This document shows, in pieces, positions 10,073 through 21,574 of a DNA stretch of 64,000 nt. A program made the translations under genes and the position numbers. How positions within the stretch are numbered: the stretch's first letter is position 1; the number at the start of each line of letters is the position of its first letter. Origin of the DNA: Sarocladium kiliense (Eukaryota > Ascomycota > Sordariomycetes > Hypocreales > Sarocladiaceae). A model generated the notes under the pieces. The model searched no databases and was not told the DNA's origin. It saw only the letters and a program-made list of their open reading frames with translations. The stretch is from NCBI GenBank assembly GCA_030734395.1, contig JAUZTG010000042.1:1-64000 (forward strand), written 5' to 3'.

Positions 10073-13000
10073 CTATGACCCTATATGCAAGTTTGCAAGA
10101 CTTTTATCAGCACCTGACCCGAGACGAGCCAGCTCCTCCAGGTCATCCTTGTCTAGTGTATCGTCCGTCGTCTCACTTGAAAGGCTATGACTTAGAGACT
10201 CTTCATCTTCTGCAGCTGCAGCGGCAATGGCTACCATCGTGCCAGAGACGGCCAAGTCTTTCATCCGATGCTCAGCGACAATTCGGCTAATTCCTTCCCG
10301 GATTGTATCGATCTGTTTCCTCCGATAGATCTTGATAGCGAGCACTGAGAATGCGGGGATGAGCTCGTTCACCTGCTGGTGAACAAGGTGCTTTCGCGAT
10401 TGGCTCTGAGACGAGACTCCATCTGTAGCGTACTCTATGGGTTGGATGTACTCAAAGGAGGCTTGTCGAATATGTAGCCGGGTAGCATGCTTTCCTCCAA
10501 TCTGAAAGGCTCTGTCGAGGATTATCACAAGGTCACAGGCGCACTTGATGACTAACCGCGCCATGACAGCTGCCTCGATAAACGGTGCGCCGACGAACAG
10601 GGTGCTGATGTCACCGATACCTGCAAAGAATGACCGTGAAATGAAGGCTCCTAGATTCCTCTAGACAACAGTGCTCATGATCCCGTCAAGGTCATCATCA
10701 CGATGTAGACCAGAGACAGGAGGCTTCGAAAGACCATAGCACTGGGCGATGGCGTCGCATAGAAGCGTGACATAGTCGGTGCAGAGATTGGATTGATCAG
10801 AATTAGCATGGAGCCAGCTGATGAGGTTGTGATAGCAGTTCGTAAGAGCTTCGTGGTCTGATCAATAGCGGACTCGATCTTCGACTCTCGGTCGACTATC
10901 TGCGCCGCCACGAGACCGGATCGTACGCTGTCGGATGAGAGGGGTTTGAGTGTAGCATGCATAAGTGTTCTAATGGATTCCAGGTTGTCTATACTCTATT
11001 ATTAAGAGCCGAGAAACCCTTTCAAAGCGCAGCACTTACCTCTTGAGACAAAGATCCATTCAATACCTAGTATTGTTGTCGCATTAGGACACGCTTTATC
11101 GAGTTGTTTTTTCCAGGATGCCTTTCTCCTTGAATCCCGCAGAGCATCCTCATCACGATGCTCCTGAGAAGCCTGCCCGGTTTCCAGTGCATTAACTTCT
11201 TTCGTGGTTAGATCAGCGTCTGATTTAAGGAACTTATCCTTTTTGGTTCCGACGAAAATGACAGGAAGATCTGGGGCATGTCTTTCAATGAAGTCGATGA
11301 CCCTCTCGAAAGCTGTTTCCACTGGCCTGCTCGTGGACATTTCGTTGCAGATCCTAGTCAGAGGAGCAGAAGGTCAGAAGTATCCGAGGTTTGGGAGGGT
11401 TGTATGGCGTACCAAACTGCGTGCAATTGTTGCCTAGCTGGAGAGCAGCCGCCTCGGTCCTTCAGGAACGACTCAAATGCCTGCAACCGCTTTGTGTCAC
11501 CGGCCTCGAAGCCTTTTGAATCGTGGATAATAACACCGGGATACTGGTCCGATTCAAAGCGGACATTGATATCGTGTACGCCCCTGGACTCTCCATTTAC
11601 CATTGTCTGGAAACCCTTGTTAGTCCTGGATTCACAGCTATAGGGGGAAGCGACAATACCAAATCCGCACCGAATATTCGATTCAGCAAGGTTGACTTGC
11701 CAACCCCGGAACGGCCGCATACGGGAATTCGAACTTGTTGAACCCGACCCGGCATCTGACGTTGTTGCTACCACTGATTGGCTGAAGCTCTTCACGGTAC
11801 AGGTCTAGATTTTCATTAAATTGTTTGAGAGCCTTGCTGATGCCAAAATTAGGGTAGGTATCCTGAAGAAAATAGACAGAAGGATGTATAATGGTGCCAT
11901 ATGCATCTAAAGGCCAGGGTTGTGGTAAGCATATATTGCCAAGGTCGTGCTGGAAGCAGAAGGACGGAGACGTACGCTTCGCATTGTAGCCCCTCAAGGC
12001 CCTTGATTCAAAGACTGGTCGAGGCTTTCTTGAGTAGCCAAGGATTCCTCCGCCTGCTGCATGAAGCTCAATTCTGTGAGTTGATGTGTTATCCGTTCGT
12101 ATCTTATGGAATTTCTTTCGCTGGAGCTCCTGCAAGTTTCCATGACTGTGCGTAGTTCGTATGCCGTACATGGTAACGATGATCCCGTTTCGGGTGGCAA
12201 ATTTCCATTCCCTAAAAGCGCTATCTTGTAGTTGACTTTCGTTGGTTGCGATGCTGTCAACGTCATGCTGGTCGGTACTGCTGCTGGAATGTGTGTAGGA
12301 CAGACTTGAACCTGTCTCGTCGATAACTCCGGGCAGCACTAGTTCCGGAGGGTGCTCAACGGAAATTCTATCCGCGATCCATTTGGCTGGATTGTATTCG
12401 AGAACAAGGTGGTATTTCTGGCTCTCTACCAGCATCCACTGTAAGGGGTAAAGAGCAAGACCGTCATGTTTGCCGCCGCCGCCCATGTCACTATGATTAC
12501 CCACAAACCAAGCCTGGACTAGGGATTCTGATTCCCAGCTTGCACCCGATATCTTTGGTCGTGACTCGTAGATCTCTGGTGACATGGCCACACGATCTTC
12601 ATTCAGAGCGAGAGCATGGCGGACGTGGCGCGTGGAATTCGAGTAGGAAAGATCGAGATCAACATCACCCTGTGTCTTGACAGCCGTATCGAAAAGACCC
12701 AGGAACTGGATGACAGGACCATCGCTTAGCTTCTGCAGGCTGCGAGGATTGGTCATTTGAGGCCCTTGTCTCATGAATCTTTAGGTACTTACAAGAAGTT
12801 GTAAAGCCTATGACAAGAGATATCATGCGTTAACAGACGAGCTAGCAATGACGAATGCGGATTGAAACGGGCGAAATACCTCGCCTGTCTGGTTCTTCAT
12901 TTTCTTTCTCTGTTTACTGTTTAGGTACTCAATGGCCTGGCGGTAGTCTTCCTGGAATTGGCCGGTATTATGCTTATTCAGAGTTGCCAGCTCTCGGAAC

Positions 13001-13693
13001 AGTGCCGACACAGCACGGACAACGTCTTTTTCTCATGTGTGCTATGATTAGCTGTGATATTTTACATTGCGAGTCAAAACGAAAGAGATGCCTCACAAGC
13101 TCCGCGACTGAATCCAAAAAGCCAAAGCTCATCACTCGGACTCGTCACCTCAGCGCAGCAATGCTAATATAAGAGAGATTTTGCATTAGTCATTCATCTG
13201 CATTCAAGCAAGGCCTTATATTCAAGTTGCCTACCTGGTATACATCACGAATGAGCTGTTTGCAGCCCTCGCCGGTGATACCGTCATTGTACTTGTCGTA
13301 TATAGAACTTTTCACACCGTTGCCGTGAAAGTATTTAGCCACCTATGCAGGTCTGTCAGCTGAATTACACTTATTAGTACAGGGTTGTCGTCTCCTTAAC
13401 AGTAGCGCACTTGCTCAATGATCTTGCCGTCTTGCTCGAAGGTACCCTGCTTGATTGAGGCGTAAATCCTAAAGGTGTTGCTAATATTGCCGCTCTCGTC
13501 GCCCTAAGCGATGGTATCAGTACAACTGGCACGTAATATGACACAATGCAGGAAACGCGGGGTTGCAGATCCAACTGTCTGGCTCACCTTCCTTTCCATC
13601 TGCATTGTACCATGTCCCGTCTACGCAGACCACGATGCGTTTGATGTCGTGCTTTTGTTTCGACTTTGAAAGGAACCGATGCATACTGTTCAT
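10073..13693 (-). CDS. DUF2235 alpha/beta-hydrolase fused to P-loop GTPase; 3' part damaged
   Basis: A large multi-exon gene starting at the ATG at 13693. The N-terminal half is a DUF2235 domain (relatives of the bacterial Tle1 phospholipases). It has the start motif KRIVVCVDGTW, the nucleophile elbow GFSRGA (near 13100) and the WFVGNHSDMGG acid/His segment (near 12480). A GTPase of the dynamin/AIG1-like class follows: P-loop CGRSGVGKST (near 11700), G3 DSKGF (near 11510) and G4 TKKD (near 11240). A helical tail includes LVIKCACDL (near 10550). About nine short introns are needed; that between the two domains is uncertain. The tail appears broken: the frame shifts near 10850 and the restored frame meets a TAG at 10661-10663. 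Without the shift the protein ends at 10675. It is probably a lipase-type effector gated by a GTPase switch, as in fungal NLR-like proteins, which is inference. Confidence 0.75.
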
Positions 13694-14930
13694 GAGCCTG
13701 AGGGAGCAATAAGAACAGTTATAACGAAGGTTTAAGCAGGAACTCGAGCTCCTAGTCGTGACGGAGAAGCTACTCAGTGGCTTTCAAGGAGTATATCACA
13801 GCTGAACGAACTGGATAGAAGTGTGGGCGGGCCGTGGTGTATTGGTTTCAGCTGGTAGGACTGGATTATAATCTGCCGATCTCTTTGCCTATGTGTTCTC
13901 AGGGGCCAGAGACAGAATTAGAACATTAGGCGCAGGCTATTGTCTCATCTCCTCTAAATGACGCATGTGCTGTTGTCAGTAGCGCACAGGTGAGGGGTAA
14001 GTTTTCCATTAGCTTGCAGTTCTCTTATTGGATGGCAGCGTGACCTGTATCTGGACTGTGATGGCCTGGCCAATAATTCAGCTTACATGATCATCACTTG
14101 GATACGGTTGGCCCTCGACTTGGTTGTTTTCAACGTGAGGTACAAGATGTAGCATGCTCGCTTATGCTGTAGTTGATAAGAAATGCAAACGAAAAGAGCT
14201 ATGTCTAGCCTAGTCTTGATAACGCAATAATAGTATCTAGCTGCCTAAGTATCTACGCTGCAATGCTAAGATTCGGTCTATTAGTGCTTAGTAGATCTAT
14301 GTCAAACTTATGATATCCTGGCCGTGTTTGTAACAACGTGCATGTTATAAACAATGACATAGGACGTTCCATGAAGATAGAAACCCATGTGATGCGACGG
14401 CGCCACCAGCATCGACCCTCGTTGCGAAAATTACCCAGCCTAGGCATGCAATCTGCTGCACTGAGAACTAGTACTCTTCACTCAGCCCGACTCCACGCGG
14501 TAGCCAGCCGTCGAACAACTCACGCTAGCACGGTCCGCAACATTCTAGGGCAGACCAGACAAAGCAGCCCCTGCACAAGTCTTCACTTCTTGAGCCCCTA
14601 ATTAACCCAGACGTCTCTGTGTCTGGATGCTATGCCTGGGGCGTCCTCGCCATGGGCACTGTCGTGGCTTGCTAGCAGGGCCTGGGACTGGTTGAATCGA
14701 TTGCACTCGTTGTATTGACAGGTATCTTGTGATTCTCTAAGCTTGACGAAAAACCGGTCAGACTACTTGCTTTTCTTTGCTCCTCTCTAGCAGCAGCTTC
14801 ATTGAACCTCTAAATTCTCATGGTATCTTTCCAGATCTGCGAATCTGCGAACTCGTTTCCCTGTGCACATTTCCGACTCCCAAACTCCGACAAAGACCGC
14901 CGCGACCCTGCTACAAATCATCTGACCGCC
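13694..14930. other. Intergenic, no gene recognised
   Basis: About 1.2 kb between two minus-strand genes. It should hold the promoter of the DUF2235-GTPase gene and the 3' UTR of the upstream helical protein. No coding frame of note was seen. Confidence 0.55.
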
Positions 14931-17569
14931 TCACGACCTCGTGACATCTACCTCTTTCCGTCCGTCCCTCTGCCTCTGCCATAATACCATCTGCCTCCGG
15001 TAATAAACTCGTATTATGCCCAAGAGTCCCTGATGCTGAGCCGACAAACATGCATCGACATCGTCCTCGGTCACCAGTTTGCATCTACAACTGCTGCCAC
15101 CAAAGCTAAGCCGAGCCTCTGGAGTGGGAAACAAGATGCTGACACGGCAGAGCCCGTTCCAGAAGGGCGCTGACGCCAGAGATAGTAGATCCCACTTGGA
15201 GCAATTCTCGAGTCGCTGGGCGCGAAGCGACTGTCCCTGGCTTTGCTCAAGGGCCGTGATGCGGCAGTTTGGATAGGTTTGGCAGTTGCAGCGTTCGGGG
15301 TTCGGCTTCGTCTCGTCATCGATGCTTATGGCCACAATGGAGCGCTTGGATGTCTCCAGGCACTTGGTGAACAAGACGAGGAGTGGTTTGCGCAGGTGCG
15401 GGCGGATCACGCCGTAGCTTGTGCTGGCGTGCTTTCCGTCTAACTTGACACCAATTGTATCTTCGGAACCAGAGCTACTGTAGCTCATCCAAGACACGGT
15501 GGCGACTGATTGGGACGAGAAGATGCTGCTGGGCCGTCCTGAATGACTGGCATTTGAGAGTATCGTTTCCTGTGATGCAATGCTGGAATGTCTTTGAGGC
15601 TGGCTGGCACCAGTCTCCGGCCGCTCTTTGATGTGTGATGGCAGCCATAGCTGGATAGTTACAGCTTCTTTGGCCGCCTTTGGTTGTCCAGGCCGAACGA
15701 AAACTGCGACCGCGTGAGATCTAGACTTGTTAGCCGGATGCTGCAATGGATATTCGATGATTGGGAAGCTCACTCCATGTAGTTAGCCGCAACCTTGAAG
15801 CCTGTTATAGCCTGTTGAAATAAGAGAACATCTCTTATGTCAAGGAAGACATATTGATGCGAGACGTAGTTCTCCTCGAGAACGATTTCCAGTGGCGGAG
15901 GCGAGCCACTCGCATCTACGGGGTCAGCGTAGATGGGAATAAGTGTAGCACGGTTGATGTTAAAGTCTACCACTTTCGTCCTTCCAGAGGATGGTTGGTC
16001 CTTGTGGTCCCATGTTTCGATGATCCTGAAGCGGTGGTCAGACCCAGTCGCCCTCAATAATTGCATCACCTTCCAAGTCGTCACATCCGACTCAGTTGCT
16101 AGCGGTCTGCGTTGAAGTCTCAGCATTGCCAAGGAGTCTGCATCGGGCGAAGCACTTACACCTCCAATAAGCAACTATACGACGGCCCTATTACTGGCTG
16201 GGGAATTGTTGTTTGAGGCTCATCTTCAGGCCAAAATGCGAGGAGCTCATCTTCACAATTCAAAATGTCCGGTGCCATTAGCTCGGTTTGAAATCGGGCA
16301 CACTCCTGCGACAACTTCTGCAAGTACAGTCAGCAACGTAATGGATCTACGATGGAGAACAGACTACACACTACCTACCTCTTCCAGAGCACCAACGTAA
16401 CCAGGCCAATGTGACATCTTTGGCGGGTTCTGTAGCTCCCTCAAGGTCTTGATCCTGTCAATCAAGAGCTGGCATTTGAGGAGCTCTGCGTAGTTTGCAG
16501 CCGGCGGACAAGTCTTGCAGCCGTCTAGCTCGGGTTGGAACTGCACAGTACTCTTGCCGAAGTGAACGAGGAAGCAGTCGGTCATCTCTTGGAGCGTAAG
16601 AGACCGGTCTGATCCATCACTGTGGCAGCGCTCAAGCATGCCTTGCAACCTGCCCACCAAGGGATCAGGTATTCTGACAGAGTACAGTGTGTGCCTTGCT
16701 TGCTGCGTTATTGCTTCCGCGACTTCAGGATGGGTTTCGGCGATGAGTGCAATAATATTCCTCTTGATAATCGTAACATCCGTCTGTAAACCTGTCATCC
16801 TCTGCACCAAGTCTCCGTGGAATTTGTTTATTAGGTCGCTGAGAAAGACGAGAGGTTAGCTTCAAAGTCCGGGATAGTTCACGTCATCGCGAAATGTAGA
16901 ACGGAAACAAACCCACATCTCGAAGGGTTTTAGGACATGCTGGATACGAGAGTTGTGCATCTGGATGCGACCACGTAGATGATCAACCTGAGGCATAATG
17001 TTGATGTTCCAGTCGATATTCCTCACCGGACCGGTTGTCTGTGCATATCGCCGGTTCTTCTCCAGGAGCTTATAACATTCGTCCAGCGTGTCCTCGTAGT
17101 TGCCGATGATTTCCGAGAGCGACCCCTTGTCTCCGCCCAGAATATCGCGGTCTTGAGCACCGTGCTCGTGGAGCGAGGCCTGGGCCTGCGTGACAGCATC
17201 CTCAAGCGCCTTGAGGCTTCCGTGTAGTGTCCTGACATCAGCGCCAAACGCCCTGTAGTTATTACCTTACCAATCATTAGTACGGTTCAAGATAAAGACG
17301 GCTGCGCACGTAGTCGGAACTCCCAGCAGCTTGACGAGAGCAACCCCCGGCTTATTGAGGAGAAGAAGCCGACAAGGCTGCTGGAAATCGGACCAACACG
17401 CCTTTTGACAGCCAATCCACAGCCGGAACCAAGGCAAAGGCGTGAGGATTCGGGGACAAAAAGACAGTCACTAACCTGCATCGTACTCGGAAGCCCAGCC
17501 ATAGTTCCAAACGGTCCACGCAAGCTCAGTGAACTTGATAATATCGCCAACTTGAATGGGTCCGGCCAT
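14931..17569 (-). CDS. Helical protein with fungal STAND-receptor-type N-terminus
   Basis: A multi-exon gene starting at the ATG at 17569. Exon 1 (17476-17569) encodes a short amphipathic N-terminus beginning MAGPIQVGDIIKF. Exon 2, starting at 17265, encodes a long helical region with FGADVRTLHGSLKALE and an Asp-Glu-Cys-Tyr-Lys-Leu-Leu-Glu coiled-coil-like stretch. Middle exons (about 16870-16375 and 16340-16180) are also mainly helical. The C-terminal exons (16080-14931) give beta-type sequence with Gln-Leu-Trp-Leu-Pro and a Ser-rich low-complexity tract. N-termini of this kind occur in fungal proteins related to NACHT/STAND receptors and ankyrin proteins, but I find no NTPase motif here, so the protein lacks a recognisable switch. 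The intron after exon 1 is unusually long (about 210 bases). The gene lies head-to-tail with the DUF2235-GTPase gene. The function is unknown; a role in self/non-self recognition is inference. Confidence 0.65.
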
Positions 17570-18736
17570 GACTGAATCGAGTGGGGCATAAGCGCATCTG
17601 AACGTTAGGCAGACTGCAAAAACAGCTAGCTCAGTGGGCAGCAAGGACAGCAGGACCTCTTATGTATGAGCAAAGTATGACGGACAGCACGATTGAGTTC
17701 ATCTCAGGTGGGAGGGCGAGTTCACGGTGCTGCGAGGACAAGGCCCCCCCAAAGCGCAGCGCCCACCCGTCGTTTTCAGCTCTCTTGGAAGGCCAGCTTT
17801 CTGTGCTCGCCACCATGTTGGATGCCTGGGGCGCGAGCCGTCTCCTCAACAAGGTGAAGGCTGCAGACATGCACTTTGCCTAGGCGGATCAATGATTTCC
17901 GAATATACTCGGCAACCATCGAACTGCATGTCTACAATGTAGGGCAGACGTGCTAAGGCTGATGTATATGCTGCTGGTTAACCCGAGCCCAGTACATCTC
18001 CGCTATTGTGATCTAGGTGTAAACCGAAGTGCCAGCAGCCACACGTGTCATTGGATTCATCCCTCAGCGCAGCCTCCACACTCCTGGGGGATGGTGTTCC
18101 CGTAGTGCAGGGGTATGATCCCCGCGCCTCTGATCAGCGGTGATCCGGGCCTCTCAGTGGCCGGAGGTGCATGGCGACGGCCGCCAAGTGCAAGCCGCCG
18201 CGTAGCCGGGTGAGGCGTACGTCCTGCAACCCTGTAGGACAACGAGTGCCCAGTCAGCTGTCGAGGCTTAGCAGGCCACGGAGCAGCAAAACGAGCTGCA
18301 AAACGCACGTGAAGTGATGAGCGACACCTTTTGCTTTGCCCAGCACCACCTGTTCAGACACAAGAGAGGTGCTGATAGTGGGTTGTGCAAGTGTAAATGC
18401 AGCCCAGCCAGCGTTGTTCCCCTGGTAGGTTACATGCATGCATGTGCATGATGCCCGGCGTTGGTCGCCTCGCGAGGCAGACCTGGGCCAATTTGACCGC
18501 AGCCTTAAGGCAAGAGCCCTTTGGGTACTTCCATCTGATCCGTCTTATCTATTTGCACCCTCCAGCGGGAAGCCCTACCTAATAATCCATCGCTACTGTA
18601 TGATTCCGTCTGCTTCCTCCGAACCATATCGCGAACACCCAACTCTATCGGCTCAAGTTGCATAGTTGCGTGAAACATTCACTTGTGAAGGACATCCTTA
18701 CCAAGGTTGTCGTATGTCATCTATCAACAAATCAAC
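17570..18736. other. Divergent promoter region
   Basis: About 1.2 kb between the helical-protein gene (minus) and the amino-acid permease (plus). It holds a stretch (17570-17672) that resembles sequence at 35920-36012. It also holds a GC-rich segment around 18090-18190 with a tRNA A-box-like string but no matching B box. I see no gene. Confidence 0.55.
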
Positions 18737-21206
18737 ATGAACCATCTACACTCCACCGAGCACAATGGTCATGCTCAACCGCAGACGGCGCAAGGTGCCC
18801 ACCAGGAAATTCTCCGGACTGTGCTAGACATGCCAATTCCGAAGGACAGTATCGTCACCAGAGCACCCGCAGAACCGTTTCGACTGAACTTCGTCGATGT
18901 GACCTGCTTGGTGATCAATCGAACAATAGGTACATATCATCTGCAAGCATCCCATGAAATGAAGTGTACAGGGCTGAGACTTGTTGAACAGGGACCGGAA
19001 TTTTCAGCGCTCCCCAGGAAGTGATGAAAGGCGTGCGGAGCCCTGGAATTGCCATTCTCATATGGTTTCTTGGTTGCATCTACGGCCTCGCGGGAGCGCA
19101 CGTCTTCGTCGAGTATGGGCTGAACGTTCCCCGATATGTGGTTAACGGGGTCGAGCAGGCAGTTCCTCGATCTGGAGGGGAATTGCATTACCTTCAATAC
19201 GTCTTTTCATGGCCAAGATACAAGAAGGGCACGGTCCTACTCAGCGGTGTCATGTTTGGCATCAGTTTCATTTGCGTGGGAAACATGGCAAGTAACTGCA
19301 TTTACTGCGCACTGAGCCTCATGCAGGCCGCAAATCCGAACACTTTAAGGGATGATTTCAACCAAGGCACCATCTACGGGCTGGCTATCGTGATGGCGAC
19401 TGTGACGTGCTTCATTCACGCGTTCTCTCGACGAGGTGGTATCCTCCTCAACAACGGTTTCGCCATTGTCAAGGTCTGCATTCTGGTTTTCATGATCGTA
19501 TCTACTTGGGTGGTTGCGGGTGGGTGGTCAGGCGTACGTGACCTCAACAAAGGCCCGAGTATCCCCTCGGAGAATGCTCCTGGTTCCCACAGCGCTGCTA
19601 GCGGGTACACACAGGCCTACCTCTCTGTCGGTAAGTAGTGTTCCTTGCTGTTCGACCTAGAGATTGAGCTGACGAGACAGTCTTTGCCTATTTCGGGATC
19701 GACCAGCCCAGCTATGTGAGTCACAACGCTTCTCTCTACAGATTTCGGATATAGCTGACTTTGATCAAAGGTTTTGGGAGAAATCAAGCACCCGCGAAAA
19801 GACCTGCCCAGATCTATGTGGTGGGGTATGGGCACTGTGTCCGTGCTGTACTTGGGCGTTAACATTTGTTTCGTAGGACCTCCAGTCCAGAATGATTGAT
19901 CCTCGTCTCCGCGGCTAACTTATTTGCATTGTAGATGATCATCGTCCCAGCGGATGCGCAGTTGAACAACAATGTGTCCCAAGAATTCTTCAACAGGATC
20001 TTCAACTCTAGCATCCAGGCTAAGCAGACATGCAATGCCTTTCTGGCCATCTCGTCGTTCGGTAACATCGTTGTCTGGACCTTTACAGCGGCAAGAATGA
20101 AGCAGGAAATTGCCAAACAGTGCTTCATTCCCTTCGCCAGCTTCTTCGCCAAGAACAAGGATATGAGTCTCGGCAGGCTTCTGATGTGGTTTGAAGGCGG
20201 TAGCCGAGGGTCTCGCGGTTATAGAATCAGGTTCGTCAATCCTGCCAACCACAGGGAGCAGACACCCGTCGGAGCTCTCATTCTCCACCTGATAACCTGC
20301 ATCGTTCTCATGATGGCGACGTATGGGATGTCGCCAAGTGACGCATATATACTACTGACTCGGTTCTTTTCTTATGTGTTAGCAGCTTGGTTTGGCTGTT
20401 TCCTCGCTCTCGGCATCTTAATCCTGCGCTTTCATGGCCCACCCCAGACGGAACCAGTCCGAACGCCTAACTACAACTCCGTCCCTGACCAGCAACCTAT
20501 GCAACGAACCTGGAAACAGATGACGAAGGACACGGTAGATGCGAGATTGAGTGTCGTATGCAGTTGCCTCTATCTCATCGGGAGCTTATTCCCTGTCATC
20601 GCGAGCTGGGTACCGCCATCCCGGCCTTTCGTGTCGAAGTCGGTTGCCTGGTGGCTCTTACCGGTCATCTCGTGGTGTGTGCTGGCCTTCTCGGCCCTGT
20701 GGTTCATGGGATTCATAGCTGTTACCACATACAGGAGTCGTACGGGCAGCAAGGAGTTCGTTTACATCACTGAGCCCGAGTTTGAATGGGCAGAGAAGGT
20801 CCAAGTGAACGATGGTGATGGGGACTTGCACGCTGGAGATGCTGCCTCTGGGACACGTCGTGGCGGGCTTATCCTTATGCATGAGACGATTTACAAGACA
20901 TGGCAAGCTACGGAGACGACCGATCTGCACAGTCCCTTCGCCGACAAAACTTCTGGCAGCAATGCTTTGGGGCAGCGGGGATTAAGTCATGATCTCGGAC
21001 GTGGACCGCCAGCTGATGAGCTGGACAACACTGACTTTGCCGACTCAGGACGAAACGAGGGTCTCGGCGAGGGGATAGAGCCCAGAACGACCCGGGATAT
21101 ACAACACGGACCGGTGCGAGGGCAGCAAACCAGGCCGGATCGGATTCCCTCGCACTCAACTCGAGGGGATGATTTCACAGGGTCGGACTTTGCTGGCTTG
21201 AGATGA
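18737..21206 (+). CDS. Amino-acid permease, APC superfamily (LAT/MUP1-like)
   Basis: A predicted 746-residue plasma-membrane amino-acid transporter in five exons: 18737-18929, 18992-19630, 19681-19715, 19771-19872 and 19935-21206. They sum to exactly 747 codons. The first transmembrane segment has the APC signature (TGIFSAPQEVM) just after the first splice, and a FAYFGIDQPSY / EIKHPRKDLPRS segment matches the conserved loop of LAT-type permeases. About twelve hydrophobic segments follow up to near 20730. After the last one comes a long hydrophilic C-terminal tail of roughly 150 residues rich in Asp, Gly and Arg, longer than usual. The closest general match is the fungal high-affinity methionine permease group; the true substrate is not certain. 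Confidence 0.87.
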
Positions 21207-21574
21207 CCAGGTCCAACTGCATTGCTGTTGGCACCGCTGCGTATGTTCAGCTTTAGTCGAGACGAAAGGAAACATTCACATGACGGATGTTCACGGTCGA
21301 GATCTGTATTCTCAGTTTCGATCCAATGCCAATAGATTATGAACGTTATGCACAGCACCGCCCAGGAAGTACGGAGACAATAGGAACCCCAGAAAATCAG
21401 CCGTTGCAATAAAGGCAGCGTGTATCGACCACATCAATGGAAGTAGCAATGTGTTCCCTCTTCATCTATGGCCGTGCTCCGCTGTTTAAAGGCAGCATGG
21501 TTGGATTGGTGTTTTGTGTTCCAATCGGTAATCATTTCAGTACAACCGCAAGTCGTCCCTACATGATCTTTTCA
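21207..21574. other. Intergenic, convergent 3' ends
   Basis: About 370 bases between permease and HET gene 3' ends. I see nothing else in it. Confidence 0.6.

Noticed and set aside
18090..18165. tRNA-like string (A box TAGTGCAGGGG with a CCGC/GCGG stem)
   Set aside because: There is no B box (GGTTCRA), the D stem does not pair, and the anticodon loop would be too long. It could be a tRNA-derived relic, but this is not supportable.
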